Assembly (NCBI RefSeq): GCF_018687715.1
Contig: NC_056755.1
Coordinates: forward strand, 32,791,001 to 32,855,000
Direction: 5' to 3'
From: Carya illinoinensis
Lineage: Eukaryota; Streptophyta; Magnoliopsida; Fagales; Juglandaceae
DNA: 64,000 nucleotides
A program made the position numbers and the translations under genes. How positions within the stretch are numbered: position 1 is the first letter of the stretch; every line of letters starts with the position of its first letter. The notes under the pieces are model-generated. The model searched no databases. It was not told the DNA's origin and saw only the letters and a list, made by a program, of their open reading frames with translations. Of this stretch, positions 11,593 through 22,574 are shown piece by piece.

Positions 11593-12285
11593 TTGCCATC
11601 CCCTTCAAAGAACCTTGTCCGCAAGGTTGAGAGCACCTCAGCAACTTTGTTTACATATTCATCCATTTCATAGTCACTAGCTCCACCCCTAAAAACATGG
11701 TTAAAGTTCATTAAGATTATCTCCCTCGATGAGTAAACCCAAGCCTGCCCAAGAATTAGTTGTTGACCCTCGTTGCCCAAGAAAACACATATGATCTTAG
11801 CCTAAGAAAACACAAATGTAACAGTGAGGTACATCACCCGTAGTAGCTTCCCCATCGACATCCCTCTATTTTCGGTAATTCCCACTGCCGTCATTTTTGG
11901 ATGGACATTGAATGTAATTCTGAAATCACTTGAAATGCCCACGTATTCCTCAGTTCCAACCTTATATCCAAGATCAGCACACATGGCCCAAATGGTATTG
12001 GAGATAACTTCATTTAACCTCACCTTCTTGTTTGTTACCCATGTTAGGAAAACTACAATAGGCAATGAGCACCACATCAATCCAGCAGTAGACTTCTAGC
12101 AAGTCGTGGGGTCAAACTTAGAGTGAAGGGAACCAAACACAACATCAAACTAGATTGTATTGTAGATAGCTACATCTAACCACATCCCTTCCTCCCCCAC
12201 ATAATCCAAATGATTTCTTTCTTTTCCTCTATCAAAAGGAATGAAAACAACTATAAGTGGCAAAAAATGGAGCACCTGAGGAGCA
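11593..12285 (-). other. Unidentified internal sequence of the gene-capturing element
   Basis: Two short minus-strand ORFs (11780-11593 part; 12080-11802, 92 aa). The second reads like ordinary protein (NEVISNTIWAMCADLGYKVG, FRITFNVHPK) and could be a third captured gene piece. I do not recognise it. Confidence 0.4.
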
Positions 12286-12698
12286 AACTTCATATCAAAC
12301 ATTTCTAAGCTGGGGCTCTTTTTTATTGACATATAATGGTCCTTTGTGTCAAGCAGTGCATATAGAAGATCCAGTTTTTTGAGGTGGGGTGCATAAAGAA
12401 ATACAATTGGTATTTTATTCTTCCCCCATATATGTTAGTCCCAAACGGCATAATTTTTGGGGAAATAATACACTTGAGTACTTGCTTGGATGGTCATTGA
12501 AGGAAGCACCATAAAATTCCTCTAAGGCATTTGCAGTACGGAAGCTGATTTCACAATCACTCACTTTAACAGAAACTAAGGAGCCACAATTTCTGGCCAT
12601 AAGTTCAAGGTTCTCAAAGCTGATTTTGACAAGATCAGTCATATAAAAATTCAAAGCGTCAAGTGCCATCTTGTTGAAAGCAAGGTCGTGAAGCCCTT
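12286..12698 (-). pseudogene. Captured COI1 gene fragment, main part
   Basis: Minus-strand sequence matching the leucine-rich-repeat region of the jasmonate-receptor F-box protein CORONATINE INSENSITIVE 1. Recognisable pieces are LHDLAF, LNFYMTDLVKISFENLELMA, RNCGSLVSVKVSDCEI, LEEFYGASF, LCRLGLTYMG and, after a frameshift near 12425, KKLDLLYALLD. COI1 is about 590 aa and perceives jasmonate in an SCF complex. This is an internal piece without F-box or C-terminus, so it cannot act as receptor. The fragment continues at 26439-26510, beyond the Sirevirus that cut it. Confidence 0.85.
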
Positions 12699-14090
12699 TG
12701 TTGAACCTAAGTTTTCAAGTTTTGTGTAATTATATATCTACACATGGATTTTGATGATTACAAATGAATTCAAAGAATAAAGGAGTCTCAAGCTCAAGTT
12801 GTCTACACAATGAAGTCAAGCACATCAAGGAAACAAGCATGAGCAAGAAGGGAACAAGTTCACATTAAAGTCATAGAGTAATGTTGTAAATCTCTTAAAA
12901 ATTCGAAATTATAATTAAGTCTCAAAATTAATATTTTATCATAAAACATTAAAATACATTTTCCATATGTGCATGAATATTTTGAAAATTAAATTTGAAA
13001 ATTTTGAAAGATGATTGATTGTCATCTTTCACATGTGCATACCTTGATTAAAGGGTTGAACTTTGAAAATATTAAAGATGATTGATTGTCATCTTTCATA
13101 TGTGCATGTTTTATTTGAATATTTTCAAAAGTGATTGATGTTTTTTTTTACTTATGCAAAAGGTAGATGTTTTTGTTTGAAATATTTGAAAAGTAAAGTG
13201 TGCTCCTTTTGTTATATGCAAAAAGTAAAAAGATTAGGTTTAAAAAATTTGAAAAGTAAAGTGTGCTTCTTTTGTCATATGCAAAAAGTAAAAGATTAGA
13301 TTTGAAATATTTGAAAAGTAAAGTGTGCTATGCCAAAAGCAAAAGATTAGATTTGAAATTTTTGAAAAATAAATGATATTGTTTTTTACAATTGAAAAAG
13401 AAGAGTCTTTTATTTGAATTTTTTGAAAAAAGTGAATGATGTTGTCTTCGACATGTGAATCTTTTTAAATTTGAATATGAAGTCTTATATGCCTATAAAT
13501 AGATCATTTGAGAGCTTCACATTAACAACATCTAGAGCATATAACATTCATTCAAAACTTTCATTCTCTCTTCTCTAAGCATTGAGCCTTAATCCTTATT
13601 CATTCTGAGAGATATAATTTGCGTTGTATTGTTCTTATTTCACTCATTGAGGAGTGTTTTTTGATAACCTACCCACTATCAGCTCTTGTATCAGTAAAAG
13701 GGTGTGTATAACCCTTATGCGTGTAGAAAGTGTTCTACACAGGAAATAGTTGAATCACCACATGTAAGGTAATTGCAAATGTAGAGGGTGTTTTACACGG
13801 ATTCTTTGTAGCAGTGTTGTTCAAAGGTGTAATAGGTTTTTATCTCCACCTTAAGGAGGTTGAATAGTGAACTTGAGAATTCTCAAGGGGTAGCTTGAGG
13901 TGAGGACATAGGCAGTGGGGCCGAACCTCGTTAGCATATTGAGTTTGCTTCTCTCTTACCCTTACTCTTTATATTTATTGCTAATTCGTATTTTGTTTAT
14001 ATTTTATATTGTATATTTGATTTATAATAGTTATTTTTTTTTAATACAACTCAATTCACCCCCCCTTTTGTGTTAGTTATCTGGACAACA
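12699..14090 (+). repeat. 5' LTR of the Sirevirus-like element
   Basis: 1392 bp. It includes several imperfect internal copies of an AAAGTAAAGTGTGCTCCTTT / TTTGTCATATGCAAAAAG unit (about 13160-13340). A TATA-like TATAAATAGATC near 13495, after which transcription may start, is conserved in the other LTR at about 25845. Confidence 0.9.
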
Positions 14091-14104
14091 ATTGGTATTA
14101 GAGC
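14091..14104 (+). other. tRNA primer-binding site of the Sirevirus-like element
   Basis: ATTGGTATTAGAGC directly after the 5' LTR, one base off the usual initiator-Met complement TGGTATCAGAGC. Confidence 0.8.
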
Positions 14105-14149
14105 TAAGAGCTCTATTATAAGATTAATTATCTTTTGAGTTATGATCTT

Positions 14150-15520
14150 ATGGCTAACATTGCAGCTTCATTTGGTGAAAGTCAATCTAGCAGTCGGCCT
14201 CCACTCTTTTGTGGAAACAATTACTCATTCTGAAAAGTTAGAGTGAGAATATTCCTTCAGGCTCAAGGTCGAGAAATCTGGAAATGCATTGTAAATGGAC
14301 CTTATATTCCAACAAAAGTAGTTGATGGAGTAAAGGTAAAAAAGAAATAAGAAGAGTTTGATCATGAAGACGATAGACTTTATACTTTGAATTTAACTGC
14401 TATGAATTTATTATTTAATGCCCTTAATGGAAATGAGTTTAATAGAATAATGACTTGTGCTACGGCAAAAGAAATTTGGGATAACTTAGAAGTTACTTAT
14501 GAAGGAACTTCACAAGTCAAGGAATCAAAAATTTCTATTCTTACTCATGAATATGAAATGTTTAAGACGAATGATGATGAATCTATTTCTAGTATGTACA
14601 CTCGTTTTACTAACATCATAAACAGTTTGACAGCTCTTGGCAAAGTTTATTCTAAGGTGAAAATAGTAAGAAAAATTCTCAACTCTATACCAAAACGTTG
14701 GGAATCAAAAGTGACAGCGATTCTTGAACCTAGAGACCTCAAGAAACTCGAAGTGAATGAACTCATCGGGTCACTTATCACCCATGAGTACACATTGAAA
14801 AGAGGAGAAGAAAAAAGAAAGCCAAAGAAGAGCTTGGCACTTAAAGCTGTTCCTCATGAAAGTGAAAGTGATGAAGATGAGGAAAATAAAGACAAAGATG
14901 AAGAAGTTACGATGATAACAAGAAGAATTCAAAAGTTCTTAAAGAAAAATAAAATTCCTCTGAAGAAATCCTTCAAAAAGTTTTCCAAGAAAGATTCAGG
15001 TAAAAATGACACTTTAATTTGTTATAAATGCAATAAGCCTGGTCATATCAAGCCAGATTGTCCTCTGCTAAAGAAAAATCGAAACAAGGGTAAGAAAGCA
15101 ATGAAAACTATATGGGATGATGATTCAAGTAGCTTAGATAGTGAAGCAAGCAATGGAGAATCAGCAAATATTTGTCTTATGACTAAAGATGACATTGAGG
15201 TAACAAATCTTGATAATATTGAAGATCCTTCATATGAAGAATTGCAAAATGTTTTAGAAGAAGTTTATGAGGAATTTGAAAAATTGGATATCAAATATAC
15301 TGCTTTGAAAAAGAAAAATTCTTCTTTAACAAACGAAATTGATATTTTAAGAAAAGAAAATATCATTTTGAAAGATGAAAATCTTGAGTTGAATAAGAAG
15401 AAAACCGATTTAGAAAATATTGTTGAAAACTTTACGAATGGAAAAAGAAATTTTGAAAAACTTCTTGATAGTCATAGATGTGTTTTTGACAAGGCAGATT
15501 TGGGATATATGCCAAAATAA
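14150..15520 (+). pseudogene. Gag of the Sirevirus-like element, broken
   Basis: The reading frame starts at ATG 14150 (MANIAASFGES). It is stopped at 14231 (TGA) and 14350 (TAA), then runs open as a 377-codon stretch to 15520. It shows the copia Gag domain (WDNLEVTYEGTSQVKESKI), one CCHC knuckle CYKCNKPGHIKPDC near 15021-15062, a Glu/Asp-rich stretch and a long coiled coil (ELQNVLEEVYEEFEKLDIKY). The stop at 15518-15520 is probably also a mutation, because a second knuckle-like CNFCNRNGHNYH continues the same frame near 15664. Confidence 0.85.
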
Positions 15521-18500
15521 AAATACAAACCTTATAAAAATTTTTTTGATAATCCTTCTACATCAAAGACCAATATTCAAAATTCTTTTCATAAAAATAA
15601 TTTTGTCAGAAAAAGATATTATTATAATCATTCAAGTTCTTCATATATGTTACATACTATTTGCAATTTCTGTAATAGAAATGGTCATAATTATCATACT
15701 TATCCTATTAGAAGAAATCATACAATGACTATTAGGGTCATATGGGTACCTAAAAATTTTGTTTCTTCTAATACTAATAAATAAAGGACCCAAAGAACTT
15801 GGATACCAAGAAAAATCATTTTAATTGTTTTTATACGTATGCATGAAGTCATCCACAAGCAAAAACAAGTGGTTTTTAGATAGTGGATATTCAAGACACA
15901 TGACGGGAGACAAGACTAAATTCTTTGATCTTAGATCTAAAGAAGAAGGACACGTGATATTTAAAGACAACTCGAAAGGAAAGATCGTGGGAATAGATAA
16001 AATTGATAATGAATCTTCTCTCATAATTGAATATGTTCTACTTGTTGAAGGTCTAAAACATAATCTTTTGAGCATAAGTCAATTATGTGATAAAGAATTT
16101 ACAGTTACTTTCAAAATGGATAAGTGCATTATTTTGAATGATCATGATTGTAATATTTGTTTTATTGCTTTTAGAAACAATAATGTTTATATAATGGATT
16201 TTGAAGAAATTATTTCGCAAGATGCTATTTACTTTTCAGTTCAAAATGAAACTAGTTAGCTATGGCATAGAAGATTAGGTCATGCCAACATAGAACTTAT
16301 TTCCAAACTTTCAAAAAATGATCTTGTGAGAGGTTTACCAAAAACAAATTTTTTTAAAAACAAAATTTGTGATGCATGCCAATTTGGTAAACAAACAAAA
16401 CTTCTTTTAAAACCAAAAAACATATTTCCACTACTAGACCATTGCAACTGATACACATTGATATTTTTGGACCAAATAGAGTTGCAAGTCTAGGAGGAAA
16501 ATATTATGCATTTGTTATTGTTGATGATTTCTCTAGATATACTTGGGTCATCTTTCTTACTCATAAAGATGAGGCACATAATGCCTTTACCAAGTTATGC
16601 AAGAGAATTCAAAATGAAAAGGGCTATACTATTTCAAGTATCTGAAGTGATAGGGGAAAAGAATTTGTTAATAAAAATATTGAAACATTTTGTGATAAAA
16701 ATGGTTTTGTGCATAATTTTCCTGCTTCTTGAATTTCTCAACAAAATGGGGTAGTAGAGAGGAAAAATAGATCTCTTCAAGAGATGGTGGCAAGAACAAT
16801 GCTCAATGAGAACAACATGCTTAGTTATTTTTGGGCCGAAACGATAAGTACTGCATGTTATGTTATAAATAGAGTTATACTAAGGTCTAAGTTAGATAAA
16901 ACCACCTATGAGTTTTGGAATAAGAAAAAGCCCAACATTGATTACTTTCATGTATTTGGATGCAAATGTTTTATTTTGAATGACAAGGATAATTTAGGCA
17001 AGTTTGATGCAAAATCTGATGAAGGTATCTTTCTTGGGTATTCTATTAATAGTAAAGCTTATAGAGTATTCAATAAAAAGACTTTAACTGTACAAGAATC
17101 TATGCATGTAGTATTTGATGAATCTAATTCTCCACTCTCCAAGAAATCTATTGATGAAGAAATAGGAGGTATAAATAATATGGAAAATCTCAATCTCAAC
17201 AAAGAGAACACAATAGAGAAGTTCAATATGGAGCCATCAGGAAAGATCATCAAAATTTAATACAAGATGCAACTAAACAGTGGAAATTTGTGAAAGATCA
17301 AGTGGAACAAATTTTGGGAGAACCTTCACGAGGTGTAAGTACTCGATCATCTCTTAGAAATATTTGCAATCATACTGCTTTTCTATCTCAGATTGAACCC
17401 AAAAATATTGATGAAGCACTTCTTGATGAATCTTGGATTCTAACTATACAAGAAGAGTAAAATCAATTTGAAAGAAATGATATTTGAACACTTATTCTTG
17501 GACCTAAAAATCATACTATTATTGGAACAAAATAGATTTTTAGAAATAAGAAAGATGAGTCCAGAATCATTACTAGAAATAAGGCTCGACTTGTAGGCCA
17601 AGGTTTTAATCAAGAAGAAGGAATTGATTATGATGAGACATATGCACCAGTCGCAAGATTAGAAACTATTCGAATGTTACTTGCATATGCTTGTTATAAA
17701 GATTTCAAGTTTTTTCAAATGGATGTTAGAAGTATTTTCTTAAATGGTTTTATAAATGAAGAGGTATATGTTGAGCAATCTCCAGGTTTTGAAAATCATA
17801 TTTCCCCAAATCATGTTTTCAAACTCACAAAAGCACTATATGGACTCAAACAAGCTCTTAGAGCTTGGTACGAGAGACTCAGTGGTTTCTTGATTGAAAA
17901 AGGTTTTCAAGAGGAAAAATCGACATAACTCTTTTCATTAAATATGAAAATGATGATATTCTTTTGATTCAGATTTATGTTGATAATATAATATTCGATG
18001 CTACTAATGAAAATATGTGTCAAGGTTTTGCTAAGACTATGCAGAAAGAATTTGAGATGAGCATGATGGGAGAACTTAGATTCTTTCTCGGATTGCAAAT
18101 TAAGCAAGTAAAATGTAAGACATTTATCAATCAATCAAAATATATTAAGGAAATACTGAAAAAGTTTGGGATGGAAGATGCTAAAGAAATTAGAACACCA
18201 ATGAGTCCATCAACTAAACTTAATAAAGATGAATCCGATAAGCCAGTTGACTCGAAAATATATCGAGGTATTATTGGTAGCTTATTATATTTAATAGCCA
18301 GTAGACCAGATATTATGTTTAGTATGTGCTTATGTGCACGCTTTCAATCATCTCCAAAAGAATCACATTTAATTACAGTTAAGCGCATTCTTAGATATCT
18401 TAGTGGTACAATTAACCTAGGGTTATAATACCCTAAGCACACATCTTTCGATCTAATCAGATACACAGATGCGGATTATGCTGGCTGTAAAATAGATCGA

Positions 18501-18930
18501 AAAAGCACTAGTGGAACATGTCATTTCTTAGGTCATGCACTAGTTTCCTGGTTTAATAAAAAATAAAATTCTGTTGCACTATCTACTACTAAGGCAGAAT
18601 ATGTTGCTGCGGGTAGTTGTTGTGCTCAAGTTCTCTACATGAAGCAACAACTTGAGGATTTAAACTCATGTATAATCACATTCCAATCAAATGTGATAAT
18701 ATAAGTGCTATAAATCTTTCAAAGAACCCAGTATAACATTTTAGAACTAAGCATATTAAAATAAGATATCATTTTTTTTGAGATCATGTGTAGAAAGGCG
18801 ATATAGTACTAGAGTTCACAAACACACACGATCAGTTAGTAGATATTTTCACAAAACCTTTACCAGAAGATAGATTATGTATGATCAGAAGAGAAATAGG
18901 TATTATGCATGCTATGAATATCTCTTAAAA
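15521..18930 (+). pseudogene. Pol of the Sirevirus-like element, heavily decayed
   Basis: Order is protease, integrase, RT, RNase H, as in Ty1/copia. Visible parts: protease WFLDSGYSRHMTG (15873 on); LWHRRLGHAN after an in-frame TAG at 16257-16259; integrase IVDDFSRYTWV and QQNGVVERKNRS; RT FFQMDVRSIFLNG and LYGLKQA; RNase H DADYAGCKIDRKSTSG and TTKAEY. At least eight stops or frameshifts. The RT catalytic box reads YVDN instead of YVDD (about 17979-17990), which removes a metal-binding aspartate, so the enzyme is dead in its active site as well as broken. Confidence 0.88.
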
Positions 18931-19414
18931 GATAGACCAGAGTCAATAAAAATAAAGAGAGATTTTTTAAATACTTTAACATAAACTTGAGATTCTTAGC
19001 CTCATGTTTGAGACGCTCATTCTCTTCATACAATATCATATCATTTTTATCCATGGGAACTGGCAAGCAGAATGAAGAATCTAATAAAGATTTCAACTGT
19101 TTATTCTTCTTCCAAATGATTCTTTCCCTTGTATGAGACTCTTAAATAATTTGTTGAAGTACAACAATTTGTTCTTTAAGCTTTTCAACTTCATGATTTC
19201 TGACTTGTAGCCATTAAGAAAAAGTAACAATAGAGGAGGAGTAGCGAGTCTCAAGACTCACCAAGTCGTAGAAAGCATCAGAATCTGACTTATTAGCGAA
19301 ATTATTATTTTCTTGCTGCAACATGGCACCAATGGCAGCTCCAGAAAGGATAGGAGGTTGAGGTGCAGAATGCCTCATAGATGGATCTAGAGAAATGTTA
19401 GAAGAATGAGCCAT
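18875..19414 (-). pseudogene. Antisense coiled-coil ORF between pol and 3' LTR of the Sirevirus-like element
   Basis: One minus-strand frame starts at ATG 19414 (MAHSSNISLDPSM) and runs about 175 codons. It is interrupted only by TAA codons at about 19213 and 19135. The sequence looks protein-like, with a Ser/Pro N-terminus and then heptad-rich helices (HEVEKLKEQIVVLQQII; ENERLKHEAKNLKFM). No known domain recognised. Antisense ORFs are reported in this position in some plant copia elements; whether this one is related needs a search. Confidence 0.5.
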
Positions 19415-19779
19415 TGAGAAAAGAATTAAAGGCTTAAAGCGAGAATGTTGAAGGAATACAGATGAGTTATAGAGATGAGAAGAAAACTTGATGCTGATTG
19501 GATAAACTTTAAGACTGATTTTATAGAGATAACATAAAGAACAATATGAGCTATCATTCAAATCAAAGAGCAATGTAATTCTTTTTTACCGATTGGTGAA
19601 AATGACATTTTTTTTAGAAACTCGGCGCCCTCAATCTCGTTTGTCAACAACATCAGGTGATTTTTTTTCAAATCTCCAGCTACACTTGTCGGGTCATGGA
19701 CGGATCCATTTTTTCAACTATCTATAGTTTTTACTAATACACCGTTTTCTTCAATCCATTTATTTATTACAGATCCTTT

Positions 19780-19974
19780 TTAATGATGCCAAAAGGGGGA
19801 GAAGTGTTAGACTAGAACATTAACATTGTTTGAATTGCTAAACTTGTTATATATGCTTGGAATTATATTCATACTTTTACTTGAAAAACTAACGCACATT
19901 CTCAGGGGGAGCTTAAGTATTAATACAGGCTTCAGGTTCTATCAAATATTTGTCATTATCAAAAAGGGAGAGAT
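19780..19974 (+). other. Polypurine tracts before the Sirevirus 3' LTR
   Basis: GATGCCAAAAGGGGGAGAAG at 19786-19805 and AAAAAGGGAGAGAT just before the LTR at 19961-19974. Repeated polypurine tracts of this kind are a known hallmark of Sireviruses. Confidence 0.75.
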
Positions 19975-20465
19975 TGTTGAACCTAAGGTTTCAAGTTTTG
20001 TGTAATGATATATCTACACATGAATTTTGATGATAACAAATGAATTCAAAGAATAAAGGAGTCTCAAACTCAAGTTGTCTACATAATGAAGTCAAACACA
20101 TCAAGGAAACAAGCATGAGCAAAAAGGGAACAAGTTCACATTAAAGTCATAGAGTAATGTTGTAAATCTCTTAAAAATTTAAAATTATGATTAAGGCTCA
20201 AAATTAATATTTTATCATAAAATATTAAAATACATTTTCCACATGTGCATGAATATTTTGAAAATTAAATTTGAAAATTTTGAAAGATAATTAATTGTCG
20301 TCTTTCACATGTGCATACCTTGATTAAATGGTTGAATTTTGAAAATATTAAAGATGATTGATTGTCATCTTTCACATGTGCATATTTTATTTGAATATTT
20401 TCAAAAGTGATTGATACTTTTTTTTACTTATGCAAAATGTAGATTTAGGGCTGTGCAAATTTCTG

Positions 20466-20632
20466 AGATTTCCGACTCCGCTCCGAATTTCGCTCTGAAT
20501 TCGACTCCGACGGAGTCGGAGTAGTCGGAATTCGGAATCGGAATCGGAGCCACTCCGAAAACGGAGTCGGAGTCGGAGTCGGAGTTCGGAGTCTGGATCT
20601 ACTCCGAACTCCGAACTCCGACTCCGATGTTT
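20466..20632. repeat. Left subterminal repeat cluster of the hAT
   Basis: Dozens of overlapping TCCGACTCCG / CGGAGTCGGA units in both orientations. hAT transposases are known to bind short repeated subterminal motifs. These have the right place and density. Confidence 0.8.
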
Positions 20633-20637
20633 TTAAA

Positions 20638-20683
20638 AAACAACACAGAAGCAAAACGACGTCGTTTTGCTTCTGTGTTGTTT
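20638..20683. other. 46-bp perfect palindrome in the hAT leader region
   Basis: Two 23-bp arms with no spacer, centred on GACGTC at 20658-20663. It is directly followed by a second, imperfect inverted repeat (about 20699-20733, ending AACGACGTCGT) just before an ATG. Likely promoter or leader structure; function unknown. Confidence 0.8.
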
Positions 20684-20733
20684 AGATTCTTAATTTAAAC
20701 GACGGTGTTCCTTTAAGATAGGAACGACGTCGT

Positions 20734-22574
20734 ATGGCTGCGGGCTGGGTCTCTCCGGCCGAGGCTGGTTCTTCACTCTTCAGTTCTTCTTCGTCTCGGA
20801 CTCTCGACTCCCTTCTTCCATTCGCGAAACGCCGAAACATCCCCACTTCTTCTCTCAATCTCGGACTCGTTTTTAATCTTCAACCGTTGGCCGCCTCAAA
20901 GTCAAAGCTCTCCCAAGCCGTCAACACACTGCCCGCCGAGTCGCCTGCATCGATTCACCATTACAAACTGGTAAGCCGTAGGCCTAGGAATGAAAATTTG
21001 GCCACTGATTTTTGCTGGATGTATTTAGGTCCTATTTAAACTTTATGTGTTTTGGAAATTGCTGGATGTATCTAGGATAAATTTACAGTAAGAATCATAT
21101 GTTGTTGAGGTGTAAATGGATTCGTGCGCCAGGTGTTTGAATAAATGCCTCAAAGCCTGAAAAAGCTTTGAGGTCCATCTGTATCTCCCTCTCGGTTCTG
21201 CAGCAATGAAGGTTGGAAAGTACATGGCAGCAAGATGCTTGCTAGATATATGAATAAGTATTATACTATTATGTACACGAGTGAGAGTGATTCAACACCC
21301 TATTTGCATCCCAGTCTAAGCTATCATGTGCTGTCAATAAGTCAAGAAAAGTTCAAAGAATCTCCTCTATCACTCTGAGCATTAGGCATTTGCATCGATC
21401 ATTGAGAATAAAACATTCAGCATGCATATGTTTTGTCAAAGAAAATAGCCAATATATATGTTGCAGTAGTTTTGCATTAGTATTATTAATTAAGCATTTA
21501 GTTTGGTGGGTTATTGTGGCTGTAGACTCTGCACTTGGGTGAGCTAAATATGGATATGTACACTCTGAATAGTAATAAAGAAATGTGAAACTTGGTTGGT
21601 TGCTTTAAAGAATGTTCAAAAAAGAAAAGTCATAGCACAGCCGTGGAACATCCACTTTTTTGCAATGTTTCATGCTTCCCGAATGAATATTTCAGCCTTC
21701 CTGAAGGATTTTTCAGCCCATTGCAAGAAGACATGCTAGTTTTTGTCAAAGCTTCTTTTTTATTCTTTCTTTTTTTCTTTTTTGTAGTGCTATGCTTGTT
21801 GAAGGCCTGGAAATGTTTTTGCTTTGGTGTTTTCCTTTTCGAAAGTTATTAAATATTATTTTTCTTTGGAGTTTGCCCAAAATAATTTTGTCCTTGGAAG
21901 CTAGAATAACCCCAACTTAATATGTTATTGACATATGTATATATATGTATTATTGTGAGGATTTACTCTTGTACTTACACTGAGCTTTTTCAAGCAAACT
22001 CAGTATTGCACGTATCATGATGCTGAAAGCAAACTCACTGCACATATCATGATGTTTACCACCTGCGTTCTCTCAAGAACTAAAAACAATAATACAAAAA
22101 ACAAAGAAAAAAATATCTCTCAAGAATGGGAAAAAAAATACTAATACTCAGAGCCAAAAAAAAATCCTCCTGCACCTCTCCCTTTTATAGCCATTTCGTA
22201 CGTGCATCGGGCCAAAAAATTTAACATCATTGTTGTCGAACCTAACATGGCCCATATATGTCTTGCTTGTGTTTTTCTTGTCGTGTTCAATATATATATA
22301 TAATATATATATTAGTTAGGCCGAATTAAAATTATCAACTATTCTTTGATATAAATATTCTTTAGAATTTGAATATACATAGGCATTCGAATCATATTGC
22401 TTTAAATGTTGTTGGTGAATAATATGGATCTTGCATTATCAAGCCGGAGGGATTAATTAATTGGTGATATATCTTAATTGGTGGATGAGTCAATATTGGT
22501 GGCTGAGTCAATATCTTAATTGTCATATAGATGAATTTATATTAACTATTTCTTTTATTTTATTTTTTATAGAT
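20734..22574 (+). other. hAT leader exon and intron
   Basis: From ATG 20734 a 79-codon Ser/Pro-rich ORF reaches a donor-like CTG|GTAAGCC at 20970/20971. A long AT-rich stretch follows to the acceptor before 22575. If spliced this way, the ORF is not in frame with the transposase and would be an upstream ORF in the leader. No other gene seen. Confidence 0.45.

Noticed and set aside
12415..12669. Idea that the COI1-like ORF is a functional short F-box gene
   Set aside because: No F-box, a frameshift near 12425, and it sits within a retrotransposon and is cut by a second one.
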